A stretch of DNA of 37,262 nucleotides from JAGQNP01 sp038257245 (GTDB taxonomy: Bacteria; Patescibacteriota; Saccharimonadia; Saccharimonadales; JACQNP01), in assembly GCA_038257245.1 (NCBI GenBank), contig JBBSJL010000007.1, positions 1 through 37,262 of the forward strand. Reading direction: 5' to 3'. Position 1 is the first letter of the stretch, and every line of letters begins with the position of its first letter. Below are positions 13,529 through 21,890 of the stretch, one piece after another. A model generated the notes under the pieces. It was not told the origin of the DNA and searched no databases. It worked only from the letters and a program-made list of their open reading frames with translations. Position numbers and translations under genes: made by a program.

Positions 13529-14029
13529 TTAACAACAGAATGTGTAAGGGCGACCTGATTGTTGGGACGGGTTAGCGAACTCTAATAAGTCGCCCGGGTT
13601 AGTCTCGGTACTAACGTCTCCTATTGTAAACATTCCCTCACCCTGAACACATGCGACCCTAGTTTGTGTAAGATCATTTAAGGAAATATCATTGTCCGTA
13701 TGTGGCAGTAATTCAGACCCTGGAGGTATTATGTTAACAGTTGTTACTGCTGGTAGAATACGATCTAAATTCTGAGCAGTCCCACAAAAATTAGACAATA
13801 TTAGTGATATGTTTGGAGCAATTCTTTTTACTGTACTCTCACGGTTTTTATTCCTGCCTGCAACAATCGTAAAACCAGAAACAGTTCTGTCATCGGAGAC
13901 GAAGCGCTTAATTAATTCTGGTGCGTAGTCTGTCTTATCTAGCCATAGCCCGTATGCTTCATTAGTTGCTGCTCTATACACCGACTCGGGTATTACGGAT
14001 TGGTATCGTCTAAAAATAGGGGTTTGCAT
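13529..14029 (-). CDS. Possible double-stranded beta-helix (2OG/Fe dioxygenase-like) protein
   Basis: 166 aa. The second half reads like an aspartyl-hydroxylase/2OG-Fe(II) jelly roll: an IIPPGSELLPHTDND strand with H110-x-D112, then TRVACVQGEGMFTIGDVS, an NPGDLLEFANPSQQSG turn and R160 in GRPYTFCC. The distal metal-binding His expected near FANPSQQSG is absent, so catalysis is doubtful and the assignment is tentative. The protein ends abruptly after CC, which might reflect truncation. It abuts the thermonuclease gene and lies 24 nt downstream of cobO, all on the minus strand. Confidence 0.5.
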   Translation of the reverse strand: MQTPIFRRYQSVIPESVYRAATNEAYGLWLDKTDYAPELIKRFVSDDRTVSGFTIVAGRNKNRESTVKRIAPNISLILSNFCGTAQNLDRILPAVTTVNIIPPGSELLPHTDNDISLNDLTQTRVACVQGEGMFTIGDVSTETNPGDLLEFANPSQQSGRPYTFCC

Positions 14030-14053
14030 TTAGTAAACTGTAGTATAAAGATG

Positions 14054-14623
14054 TTAAAAGTCAATACCTTTATTGGCTAGATACTTTTCGTCAAAGTGGT
14101 GTTTTACTTTGGTCATACTTGTCATAATGTCAGCGTAACTTTCAAATTCTTTTGGAAAATCTCTACCGGTTAGACATAAATTTGTTTTATCGTTTTTTGC
14201 TTTTAATAGTTTTTCAAACATGTTTCTAGTAATTAGCCCATCGTTAACTGCATTATTTATTTCGTCACATATTACAAGATTATATTCACCACTTTTTACA
14301 AGCTTTAAGGCTATATCGTAAGTTTCTTTGGCTGCAGCCTTGTGCTGGGCATCTGAAATATTTTGTTCACTTAGGTCTCCAGCGTTATAAAACCCTTTTC
14401 CGCCTTTGTAGAAATACAGTTGGTCTTTGTATAACGACTGAACATCTCGAATAAATATATGCTCACTTACTCCCCAATATTTAATAAACTGAATAAATGC
14501 GACACTCCAGTTGTTGCCCAGCCCGCGCACCAGTAGACCAAGTCCGGCACTAGTCTTTCCCTTACCTTCGCCGGTGTAAACAACCGTTACAGAATTTTTT
14601 GACTTGTAATCTTCGAATGCCAT
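14054..14623 (-). CDS. cobO: Cob(I)alamin adenosyltransferase, CobO/BtuR type
   Basis: 189 aa, typical length. The family P-loop TGEGKGKTSA (18-27) is unusual in binding the ATP triphosphate in reverse and is intact. It is followed by VAFIQFIKYWGVSEH, GKGFYNAGD (the G-x-G-F loop), VICDEINNAV and LTGRDFPKEF. The enzyme transfers the 5'-deoxyadenosyl group of ATP to cob(I)alamin or cobyrinate diamide. No other cobalamin gene is present in the window. It may be used for salvage or may have another role in CPR cells. Confidence 0.9.
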   Translation of the reverse strand: MAFEDYKSKNSVTVVYTGEGKGKTSAGLGLLVRGLGNNWSVAFIQFIKYWGVSEHIFIRDVQSLYKDQLYFYKGGKGFYNAGDLSEQNISDAQHKAAAKETYDIALKLVKSGEYNLVICDEINNAVNDGLITRNMFEKLLKAKNDKTNLCLTGRDFPKEFESYADIMTSMTKVKHHFDEKYLANKGIDF

Positions 14624-14640
14624 GCAGGTAGTATAGCTGA

Positions 14641-15075
14641 TTAATTTGCTACTGCAGATCTAGCAGCGATTGTTTCAAAAATAAAATGAGACACCACTGT
14701 TCTTCTAGCACGCATTGATTGCAGAAATAGCTCATCGTTCCTGCTATCTCTTTCTTTAATTTGCAAGAGTAGAGTAAGGAGTGGGTCTTTGTCCATATCT
14801 GCCTCAATATCATCATCGAAAACGGCAAGATTATTTCGAATGCATGCAAATATTCCGCTAAAAAGAGGCTTGAAAGGGTGTTCTGCTAATTCAGGCAATG
14901 GTGCCTCGATAAATTCATCAATATTGTCTTCATAAACTTGTTGCTGGTACGCAGCAATAACGTGCATGAGACTGGGATCAAAAAACGCCAGAATCTGTTC
15001 TGGCGCAATTTCAACATGATTTCTTAACTCGATCTCCCACCGATCCCTATTTTGCGGGTTTGGTTGTCGATACAT
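14641..15075 (-). CDS. Unknown soluble protein
   Basis: 144 aa from the ATG at 15075. A start 7 codons earlier (15096) is excluded because its codons 3-4 are the TATAAT box. It is acidic and helical, with no membrane span. Readable features are a WEIELRNHVEIAPEQIL start and a DDDIEADMDKDPLLTLLLQIKERDSRND helix. I do not recognise a family. It is probably first in the minus-strand run with cobO, which starts 17 nt beyond its stop. Confidence 0.6.
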   Translation of the reverse strand: MYRQPNPQNRDRWEIELRNHVEIAPEQILAFFDPSLMHVIAAYQQQVYEDNIDEFIEAPLPELAEHPFKPLFSGIFACIRNNLAVFDDDIEADMDKDPLLTLLLQIKERDSRNDELFLQSMRARRTVVSHFIFETIAARSAVAN

Positions 15076-15082
15076 AACTATT

Positions 15083-15092
15083 CTATTATACC
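15083..15092 (-). promoter_or_regulatory. Extended -10 promoter of the gene starting at 15075
   Basis: TG-G-TATAAT read on the minus strand, ending 9 nt before the ATG; no -35 box and no Shine-Dalgarno are evident. A near-leaderless transcript is predicted. Confidence 0.55.
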
Positions 15093-15143
15093 ACATGTAG
15101 TGTCGGTGGTAGCTGATCGGTAGTCACATTTAGTGTTAATTTC

Positions 15144-15376
15144 TTAAGATTTTTTACTTTGGACAGCTATTGCAATAACAAGTGCAGTTAAGGCTATAAG
15201 AATAAATGCAAAGCTAAAATATAAAACAATTGATTCGTCGCTACCACTATGTAAGTGATAAGCACTTCTAGCGTGACCAACGTATTCATACATAAACTCA
15301 TAATACCATTTAGTTTGTTTGTTGTGATCATTGAAATCGCTTGTTTAAATATCACCCATTTTTGGCGATCAAGCAT
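15144..15376 (-). pseudogene. Small membrane protein ORF, apparently frameshifted
   Basis: An ATG at 15376 with TATATA 5-6 nt upstream opens MLDRQKWVIFKQ. A second frame running to the stop at 15144 reads SDFNDHNKQTKWYYEFMYEYVGHARSAYHLHS, then a hydrophobic helix FSFAFILIALTALVIAIAVQ and a KKS end. The two frames join near 15340 by a -1 shift at an ATTTAAACA run. Alternatively the real gene is only the 49-aa frame from 15293, which lacks a ribosome site. Single-span architecture in either case. This fills the gap between the gene starting at 15075 and the ATP synthase promoter. Confidence 0.4.
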
Positions 15377-15394
15377 TAGTTTATATAAAAACTA

Positions 15395-15423
15395 TTGAAC
15401 AGAGTCGGATCCCCTGTTACAAT
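15395..15423 (+). promoter_or_regulatory. ATP synthase operon promoter
   Basis: TTGAAC (15395-15400), a 17-nt spacer and TACAAT (15418-15423). The first ATG is 8 nt beyond the -10 box, predicting a leader of about 2 nt. No Shine-Dalgarno precedes the first gene. Confidence 0.75.
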
Positions 15424-15431
15424 GGCGAAAG

Positions 15432-15752
15432 ATGAAGAGAGCCGCCGCCAAAAAGAAGACGACGACTGTTGATGATGAACTACAACAGATGATGGAGGTG
15501 CAGCTAGCAAAAACACAGTTTGTGAGCGCTACTCTTAATCTAAGCTGGCGTCTGGCACTAACTGTTCTTATACCTGTGATTGGCGGAGTTGCATTAGATA
15601 ATAAATTCGACACTAGCCCGTCTTTTGTACTAATAGGACTGATGTTTGCAGCTGTTGCGGCATGTATCGCAATATGGTCCACAGTACAGGAAGTTAATAA
15701 ATTGCAGGCAGAAGAAGAATCAAATAAACCTAAGAGGAGAAAGCGTGGATAG
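15432..15752 (+). CDS. atpI: AtpI/AtpZ-like ATP synthase accessory membrane protein
   Basis: 106 aa. A Lys/Ala-rich N-terminus, a soluble helix, then two membrane spans (about 42-60 and 69-87) with the AtpZ/AtpI pattern GGVALDNKFDTSPSFVLIGLMFAAVAA, and a very basic tail. These proteins assist c-ring assembly or Mg2+ supply for the ATP synthase. It is first in the operon and its end overlaps the GTG start of atpB by 8 nt. AtpZ would be an equally good name. Confidence 0.8.
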   Translation: MKRAAAKKKTTTVDDELQQMMEVQLAKTQFVSATLNLSWRLALTVLIPVIGGVALDNKFDTSPSFVLIGLMFAAVAACIAIWSTVQEVNKLQAEEESNKPKRRKRG

Positions 15753-16563
15753 ATTACTAACATTATTTGCAGCTGAAAGTTCAGGGCCTGCTGTTCATAT
15801 TACCCCGGGTGAACTATTTGAAGTAAGTGGTTTTACTATAACCAATTCGATGCTTTTTGGTTGGATTTCGTCTATATTGATTATCACAGTACTGTATTTA
15901 GTTGTACGAAAGATTGGTATCAGTCCTAAAAAAGGAATTGGCCAATTTATTGAAATCGGTAGTGATTTCATTATTAACCAAATGTCGACAAGCTTAGGTT
16001 CACGCGAAAAAGGTTTGAAATACGGGCCTTACTTCGTAACGTTTTTCTTTTTTATAATGCTATCAAACTGGCTAGGGTTACTCCCAGGAGTTGGTGAAGC
16101 ATTTACTATCAACGGTGGCCCACTGCTCCGTCCTTTTACTGCTGATTTAAATGGTACCCTAGCCGCCGCAGTCGTAATTATGGTCCTTGTTCAGTCTTTT
16201 GCTATTAGAGAATCAGGCTTTTTCAAGCATATTGGACACTATTTTAACGGCAGTTTTAAAAATCCTTTTACATACTTCATGGGGGTTTTCGAGTTATTTA
16301 GCGAACTAACAAGAGTATTTAGCCTTGCTCTTCGATTATTTCTGAACGTTACTATAGGTGAAATAATAATTTCGGTTTTTTCTTATCTAGGAAGTTTTGG
16401 TGGGCCAATTACTTCACTACCATTCGTGTTGCTAGAATTGGCAGTAGGCGGATTACAGGCCTATATATTTGTGATGCTTAGTATGACTTATCTTTCCGTT
16501 GCGATTAAACATGGCGCTGAGCATGAAGATGAAGATCATGCCGCTGAGGAGGCCACCGCATAA
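15745..16563 (+). CDS. atpB: ATP synthase Fo subunit a
   Basis: 272 aa from the GTG at 15745, chosen because AGGAGA lies 5 nt upstream; a longer frame begins inside the previous gene. The protein has five or six spans. Key segments are NWLGLLPG after the second span, the stator helix SELTRVFSLALRLFLNVTIGE, with the essential Arg of the proton half-channels in LALRLFLN, and a C-terminal LPFVLLELAVGGLQAYIFVMLSMTYL helix. The C-terminus is acidic and His-rich. It forms the ion path with the c-ring. Confidence 0.95.
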   Translation: MDRLLTLFAAESSGPAVHITPGELFEVSGFTITNSMLFGWISSILIITVLYLVVRKIGISPKKGIGQFIEIGSDFIINQMSTSLGSREKGLKYGPYFVTFFFFIMLSNWLGLLPGVGEAFTINGGPLLRPFTADLNGTLAAAVVIMVLVQSFAIRESGFFKHIGHYFNGSFKNPFTYFMGVFELFSELTRVFSLALRLFLNVTIGEIIISVFSYLGSFGGPITSLPFVLLELAVGGLQAYIFVMLSMTYLSVAIKHGAEHEDEDHAAEEATA

Positions 16564-16616
16564 GATAAGATTAATATTAATTCAAGACGTAAATCATTAA
16601 GTAATAGGAGAAAAAA

Positions 16617-16865
16617 ATGTTAACACACTTCGCACAAGCAGCATCGGAAGCTGCGACAATCGACCTTACAGTTCTAGGAAAAGGAATTATGATGGGGTTT
16701 GGTATGATCGGCCCTGCTATCGGTATTGGACTGATTGGTGCAGCGTTTATGAATGCTGTCGGACGTAACCCAGAGTCATCCAAGTTTCTTGGACAGATTT
16801 TGGTTATTATCGGAATTATTGAGTTGATGGCGCTTCTAGTATTCGCTTCACTATTTATTATCTAA
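16617..16865 (+). CDS. atpE: ATP synthase Fo subunit c
   Basis: 82 aa hairpin of two membrane helices. Helix 1 has the Gly-rich GFGMIGPAIGIGLIG, the polar loop is GRNPE, and helix 2 carries the ion-binding Glu69 in IIGIIELMALLVF. The Na+ ligand pattern seen in sodium-driven rings (Gln in helix 1, Glu-Ser/Thr in helix 2) is absent: Ile and Leu occupy those positions. The ring is therefore probably proton-driven. A GGAG site lies 6-7 nt upstream. Confidence 0.95.
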   Translation: MLTHFAQAASEAATIDLTVLGKGIMMGFGMIGPAIGIGLIGAAFMNAVGRNPESSKFLGQILVIIGIIELMALLVFASLFII

Positions 16866-16884
16866 AAATGCTAAGGACTAATTA

Positions 16885-17418
16885 ATGAATGTAATATATT
16901 TTGCTGCAGAATCAGCCGAAAAAGCTACCGGATTAGGTGCTTTGGGCGTGAGTATGAAAGCGTTTATTTTCCAGCTGATTACATTTGTCTTCGTATTTAT
17001 AATCCTTAAACGATTCGTTTTTGATCGTGTAGGAAAAATTTTAGAACAAAGACGTAAAGTAATTGACGATGGTGTTCGTCTTGGTAGGAAACTAGAAAAA
17101 GAACGAGATAATCTTGACAAAGAAATTGCTAAAGTAACACGAGAAGCCAGACACGAAGCTGATAAAATTGTAGCTATCGCCAATAAAGAATCTCGTGATA
17201 TATTGCGTGATGCTGAAAAGGTGGCTCAGAAAAAAGCTGACGCTATGGTTGTAGATGCTGAAGCTAGGATAGAGGAAGACAAAAAACAAGCGCTCAAAAA
17301 ACTAGAAAAAGATATAGTTAGCCTTGTTTCAGAAGCAACTGAGACAATTGTTCATGAAAAGATTGATGCTTCAAAAGATTCGAAGTTGATAGATGAGGCT
17401 ATACGGGGCAAAAAGTAA
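16885..17418 (+). CDS. atpF: ATP synthase Fo subunit b
   Basis: 177 aa. After about 25 residues there is one span (AFIFQLITFVFVFIILKRFVF), then a long charged coiled coil (about residues 50-150, with EKERDNLDKEIAKVTREARHEADKI) that forms the peripheral stalk, and a short C-terminal helix for delta binding. AAGGA lies upstream of the ATG. It is followed directly by atpH with no gap. Confidence 0.92.
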   Translation: MNVIYFAAESAEKATGLGALGVSMKAFIFQLITFVFVFIILKRFVFDRVGKILEQRRKVIDDGVRLGRKLEKERDNLDKEIAKVTREARHEADKIVAIANKESRDILRDAEKVAQKKADAMVVDAEARIEEDKKQALKKLEKDIVSLVSEATETIVHEKIDASKDSKLIDEAIRGKK

Positions 17419-17823
17419 ATGAAACAAACTCGACATCATCTTGCTGAGATTATTGGAAAGCGCACACTGACAATTAAAGATACTGACTTGCTTGCCAAAG
17501 AGATAGCTGCATATTTATTATATGAAAAGCAGACTAGTGAATTGGATTCCCTGGTCAGAGACATTATGCAGTATAGGCAAGATCAAGGACTGGTAGAGGC
17601 AGTAGCTGTTACCGTTTCCGAGTTACCGGACAAGGTTATAGATGATATAGAGGAAATGATTGAAGCAAATCACTCCGACGCCAAAAGTGTAGTTATTAGC
17701 CAACGTCGTGATCCGGGTGTAGTCGGTGGTTTACGATTAGACTTTGCCAACGAACAACTAGACATGAGTGTCAAGGCAAAACTGAGTAGATTTAAGCAAT
17801 TAACCGCCCAAGGAAAGGAATAG
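17419..17823 (+). CDS. atpH: ATP synthase F1 subunit delta, short form
   Basis: 134 aa, compared with about 175-180 aa in most bacteria. The C-terminal part is standard (DPGVVGGLRLDFANEQLDMSVKAKLSRF corresponds to the IIGGxxIrIGDxvlDgSvxxqLxxL block). The N-terminal six-helix domain that binds the top of F1 is strongly shortened or lost, although ELDSLVRDIMQYRQDQGLVEAVAVTVSELP keeps the last helix of it. It starts on the base after the atpF stop. There is no frameshift sign, so the short form looks genuine. Confidence 0.88.
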   Translation: MKQTRHHLAEIIGKRTLTIKDTDLLAKEIAAYLLYEKQTSELDSLVRDIMQYRQDQGLVEAVAVTVSELPDKVIDDIEEMIEANHSDAKSVVISQRRDPGVVGGLRLDFANEQLDMSVKAKLSRFKQLTAQGKE

Positions 17824-17826
17824 TTG

Positions 17827-19383
17827 ATGAACAACGTTTCGATAAAAGAACTGTCTGATGATATTCGGGCGGCAATTAACGAATTAAAAGCCAGACCAGA
17901 AATTGAAAAAGTCGGAGTTGTCACGCGTATAGGTGATGGAGTCGCATGGATATATGGACTGACTGAATGTGGGTATAGCGAAATGATCGAAATTCAGTCT
18001 ATTAGTGGCGAAGCAATCACCGCTTTTGCCTTCAATTTGGGTGAAGATGAAATTGGTGCTGTACTTCTTGGGGATGACACCCAAGTAAAAGCTGGAGCAA
18101 CGGCAAAGCTAACAGGAAAAGTATTGGAAGTCCCAGTCGGGCCTGAAATGGTCGGACGGGTTGTTAATCCGCTTGGTCAGCCAATTGATGGTAAGGGAGC
18201 GATAAATGCCAAGAAGAAGTCTCGCGTAGAACAACCTGCTCCAGGAGTTTTAGCACGAAAGAGCGTTCATGAGCCACTAATGACTGGTTTAGTCTCAATT
18301 GATGCTATGGTTCCAATTGGACGTGGTCAAAGAGAGCTAATCATTGGTGATCGTCAAACCGGTAAAACAGCTGTAGCTGTAGACACTATGATCAATCAAC
18401 ACCGCCAAGACACTGGGATTATAAATATATATGTAGCCGTTGGACAAAAGCTGAGTAAAGTAGCTCGACTTGTTGAGAGGTTAAAACGCGAGGGTGTTAT
18501 GGATCAAACTATTATCGTCGCTACCTCCGCCGCAGACCCAGCAAGTCTGCAATATCTTGCACCTTACGCGGGTTGTGCTATGGGCGAATATTTCCGTGAT
18601 AATAAACAACATGCATTGATTATTTACGATGATCTTACCAAACACGCCGCTGCATATAGACAAATGTCATTACTACTTCGTCGGCCACCAGGACGCGAAG
18701 CTTACCCAGGCGATGTGTTCTATCTTCATTCAAGACTGCTAGAACGCTCAGCTAAATTAAGTGATGATCTCGGTGCTGGTTCACTGACGGCGCTACCGAT
18801 AATCGAAACTCAAGCTGGGGACATTAGTGCATATATTCCTACTAATGTGATCTCTATCACAGATGGTCAGATATTCATGGACACTTCCCTGTTCTATCAA
18901 GGCATTCGCCCGGCTATATCTGTCGGTTTGTCGGTGTCACGAGTAGGTGGTGCGGCCCAAACTAAAGCCGTAAAAAGTGTGGCTAAATCACTACGTATTG
19001 ATTTAGCACAATTCCGCGAACTCGCTGCTTTCAGTCAATTTTCTACCGATCTTGACCCAGAAACAAGGCACCGAATAGAACGCGGTCAAAGACTCACTGA
19101 ACTTCTAAAACAGCATCAATATAGCCCATACGCTGTCTGGCAAATGTACGCCATGCTTCTTGCGGCTACAGAAGGCTGTTTTGACGATGTACCAGTTGAT
19201 AAAATCAAGACTGCCGAGGCTAACTTGCTGAGGGAGCTTAAACATGATGAGCCAAAACTAACTGATAAAATTAATACTGGCGATGAGCCTGATGATAGTG
19301 CTAGGAAAACAATTGTGGATATTGCAACTAAGATTGCTAAGAGTTATCACAAAGTTGAAGAAAACGCAGAAAATAAGGATTAG
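17827..19383 (+). CDS. atpA: ATP synthase F1 subunit alpha
   Basis: 518 aa from the ATG at 17827; a TTG one codon earlier is unnecessary. The N-terminal barrel contains GDGVAWIYGL and GEDEIGAVLLGDD. The non-catalytic nucleotide site has the P-loop GDRQTGKTAV, and the central domain has LIIYDDLTKHAAAYRQMSLLLRRPPGREAYPGDVFYLHSRLLER. All are textbook alpha-subunit sequences. A C-terminal acidic extension (KTAEANLLRELKHDEPKL...) is slightly longer than usual. Confidence 0.97.
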   Translation: MNNVSIKELSDDIRAAINELKARPEIEKVGVVTRIGDGVAWIYGLTECGYSEMIEIQSISGEAITAFAFNLGEDEIGAVLLGDDTQVKAGATAKLTGKVLEVPVGPEMVGRVVNPLGQPIDGKGAINAKKKSRVEQPAPGVLARKSVHEPLMTGLVSIDAMVPIGRGQRELIIGDRQTGKTAVAVDTMINQHRQDTGIINIYVAVGQKLSKVARLVERLKREGVMDQTIIVATSAADPASLQYLAPYAGCAMGEYFRDNKQHALIIYDDLTKHAAAYRQMSLLLRRPPGREAYPGDVFYLHSRLLERSAKLSDDLGAGSLTALPIIETQAGDISAYIPTNVISITDGQIFMDTSLFYQGIRPAISVGLSVSRVGGAAQTKAVKSVAKSLRIDLAQFRELAAFSQFSTDLDPETRHRIERGQRLTELLKQHQYSPYAVWQMYAMLLAATEGCFDDVPVDKIKTAEANLLRELKHDEPKLTDKINTGDEPDDSARKTIVDIATKIAKSYHKVEENAENKD

Positions 19384-19396
19384 GATTATTCTATAA

Positions 19397-20269
19397 ATGG
19401 CTAACACGATTACACTAAAACGACGTATAGGATCTGTCAAAAATACAAAGCAGATTACTAAGGCGATGGAGCTAGTTGCTGCAAGCAAAATGAAAAAAGC
19501 CCAGGAGTTTGCTTATCGAGGGCGAGCGTATCGTTCGGCTGCCCATTCCCTACTTAGTCGTATTAACCAACTTACAGAAGTTGAAGAGCATCCCTTGTTT
19601 AAAAAGCGTGAAGTTAAAAAGCAACTTTATGTTGTACTCAGTAGTAATCGAGGCTTAGCAGGGGCATACAATGCTAATATTATGCGTCTTTTATCCAAAT
19701 CAATACTGGATGATAGCAAAAATGGTATTAAAAGTTCTGTAATTGCTGTCGGAAAGCAAGCAGCTAACTTTGCGCGTAGACTGCATGGCGTGGATCTTGT
19801 TGCCGCTTATCCGATGTTTGGTGATCAACCGACAGCAAATGACATTAGACCAATTTTGGATACAGTATCGGAATATTATAGTAGTGAAAAGGTTGATAGT
19901 GTCAGGATACTCTACACTGACCTTAGGACGAGTATTTTGCAAATAGCAAAAAATATGTCATTATTGCCGGCAAAGTTTGAAGAAGAAGCCGATGATGATC
20001 GGCCACCACTCAACAATACGACGTTTGAACCTTCCATTGAAGTAGTCCTGGATAATGTTACCGAAAGACTTCTGGAGACTCAGATTTGGCAAGCTATGCT
20101 TGAGAGTATTGCTAGCGAGCATTCTATGAGAATGATGGCCATGAAGAGTGCTACTGATAATGCATCGGACTTGATTGATGATTTGACACTTGCCTTTAAC
20201 ACTGCACGGCAGTCTGCAATTACACAAGAACTAGCTGAAATTACAGGCGGAGCGGAGGCGATTAAATAA
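19397..20269 (+). CDS. atpG: ATP synthase F1 subunit gamma
   Basis: 290 aa. The N-terminal helix KRRIGSVKNTKQITKAMELVAASKMKKAQ and the C-terminal helix ASEHSMRMMAMKSATDNASDLIDDLTLAFNTARQSAITQELAEITGGAEAI form the rotating coiled-coil shaft. The centre has LSSNRGLAGAYNANI and an alpha/beta domain. Its TAA overlaps the next ATG (TAATG), so translation of the following small ORF is coupled. Confidence 0.96.
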   Translation: MANTITLKRRIGSVKNTKQITKAMELVAASKMKKAQEFAYRGRAYRSAAHSLLSRINQLTEVEEHPLFKKREVKKQLYVVLSSNRGLAGAYNANIMRLLSKSILDDSKNGIKSSVIAVGKQAANFARRLHGVDLVAAYPMFGDQPTANDIRPILDTVSEYYSSEKVDSVRILYTDLRTSILQIAKNMSLLPAKFEEEADDDRPPLNNTTFEPSIEVVLDNVTERLLETQIWQAMLESIASEHSMRMMAMKSATDNASDLIDDLTLAFNTARQSAITQELAEITGGAEAIK

Positions 20270-20484
20270 TGACTATAAAAGAAGTGTTAATAAAACCATT
20301 TGAAGTAGTTGCTGGATCAGAATATCCAAATATTGATACTGTACGTCGTGAAGCTACAGAAGATGGCTCTAGTGGCCATGAAGTAGAAATGTGCGTTAGC
20401 TTTGAACGACAACGTTTTTTTTCAGACTTAATACATCTTAATGGTGTTACAAGGGCGTTACCTATAATAAGGAAAGGGAGATAA
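20269..20484 (+). CDS. Unrecognised 71-aa protein between atpG and atpD
   Basis: 71 aa (MTIKEVLIKPFEVVAGSEYP...), with a mixed charged centre ending in a basic LPIIRKGR. It starts within the stop of atpG (TAATG) and ends 5 nt before atpD, where its last codons AAGGAAAGGGAGA supply the atpD ribosome site. No membrane span and no family recognised. Its position inside the F1 genes and its tight coupling argue that it is translated in proportion to gamma. It may be an accessory or regulatory subunit, which is inference. Confidence 0.6.
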   Translation: MTIKEVLIKPFEVVAGSEYPNIDTVRREATEDGSSGHEVEMCVSFERQRFFSDLIHLNGVTRALPIIRKGR

Positions 20485-20489
20485 ATATA

Positions 20490-21890
20490 ATGACAACGGC
20501 AACAAAGGAAAAAACTAAGAACGGTAAAATTAGCCAAATTGTTGGGGTGGTTGTAGACGTTGAATTTGTCAGTGGTCACCTGCCGGCAATATATAATGCT
20601 CTAAAAACTAGTGTGGATGGCCGAGAAATAATATTTGAAGTTGCCCAACATCTTAGCGAATCGAGTGTTCGTGCTGTCGCCCTTAGCTCTACTGATGGCT
20701 TAGCACGTGGTTCTGAAGTGACCGACACCGGTAGTGCAATTAGTGTGCCAATTGGCGAAGAAACCTTAGGCCGTATGTTTAACGTGATTGGTGAACCTAT
20801 TGATGGTAAAAAAGGCACCTTCAAGAACACTGCCCCTATTCATCGTGATCCACCGCCACTCACAGAACAGTCTGGAAGTGTAGAAATTCTAGAAACCGGA
20901 ATTAAGGTTATTGACCTCATTGCCCCCATAACTCGGGGAGGAAAGGTTGGTTTGTTTGGTGGTGCTGGTGTAGGTAAAACTGTTCTTATCACCGAGCTAA
21001 TAAACAATATTGCTAAGTTTCATAGTGGGTATTCAGTCTTTGCTGGTGTTGGTGAACGAACACGTGAAGGAAATGATCTGTATTATGAGATGGAAGAGTC
21101 CGGAGTATTGGACAAAACTTCTCTAGTGTTTGGTCAGATGAATGAACCACCAGGAGCCCGTCTTCGTGTCGCACTTTCTGGGCTAACTATCGCCGAAGGT
21201 TTCCGTGACAAAGGTAATGATGTGCTACTTTTTGTTGATAACATCTTTCGTTTTACCCAAGCTGGGGCCGAAGTATCTGCCCTGCTAGGACGAATGCCTT
21301 CTGCCGTGGGCTATCAGCCAAACTTGGCCGAAGAAATGGGTAAACTTCAGGAAAGAATTACTAGCACAAGAAAAGGTTCTATTACATCGGTTCAGGCTGT
21401 ATACGTCCCTGCTGACGACCTAACTGACCCAGCTCCTGCTACTACCTTTGCACACCTTGACTCGACAATTGTGCTTAACCGAGCACTGACCGAGCTTGGA
21501 CTATACCCTGCTGTTGATCCGCTGGATAGTAATTCAACAATAATGGATCCAGAAATTGTTGGCGAGGAGCATTATAACGTAGCTCGTGAAGTCCAGAGGA
21601 TATTGCAGCGCTATAAAGATCTTCAGGATATTATTGCAATTTTGGGTATGGAAGAGCTATCCGATGAAGATAAACAGACTGTTTCTAGAGCACGTCGTAT
21701 ACAAAGATTCTTAACTCAGCCGTTCTTTGTTGGTGAAGTATTTACCGGAAAACCAGGTAAATATGTTGCATTATCTGACACAATTGCCGGATTCAGGGAG
21801 ATTCTAGATGGCAAACATGATGATAAACCAGAGAGTGCTTTCTACATGCAAGGCGATATTAGTGATGTCAAGGAAGAAAAGAAGAAATAA
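20490..21890 (+). CDS. atpD: ATP synthase F1 subunit beta
   Basis: 466 aa. The catalytic P-loop GGAGVGKT lies in VGLFGGAGVGKTVLITELI. GERTREGNDLYYEM supplies the catalytic Glu/Arg region, LLFVDNIFRFTQAGAEVSALLGRMPSAVGYQP is the Walker B and catch-loop block, and the DELSEED-equivalent is EELSDEDKQ. The N-terminus is extended by about 12 Lys/Thr-rich residues. It overlaps the next small ORF by one base (TAATG). Confidence 0.97.
   Translation: MTTATKEKTKNGKISQIVGVVVDVEFVSGHLPAIYNALKTSVDGREIIFEVAQHLSESSVRAVALSSTDGLARGSEVTDTGSAISVPIGEETLGRMFNVIGEPIDGKKGTFKNTAPIHRDPPPLTEQSGSVEILETGIKVIDLIAPITRGGKVGLFGGAGVGKTVLITELINNIAKFHSGYSVFAGVGERTREGNDLYYEMEESGVLDKTSLVFGQMNEPPGARLRVALSGLTIAEGFRDKGNDVLLFVDNIFRFTQAGAEVSALLGRMPSAVGYQPNLAEEMGKLQERITSTRKGSITSVQAVYVPADDLTDPAPATTFAHLDSTIVLNRALTELGLYPAVDPLDSNSTIMDPEIVGEEHYNVAREVQRILQRYKDLQDIIAILGMEELSDEDKQTVSRARRIQRFLTQPFFVGEVFTGKPGKYVALSDTIAGFREILDGKHDDKPESAFYMQGDISDVKEEKKK

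Noticed and set aside
15076..15096. Start of the unknown gene at ATG 15096
   Set aside because: Its third and fourth codons are the TATAAT box of the gene's own promoter.
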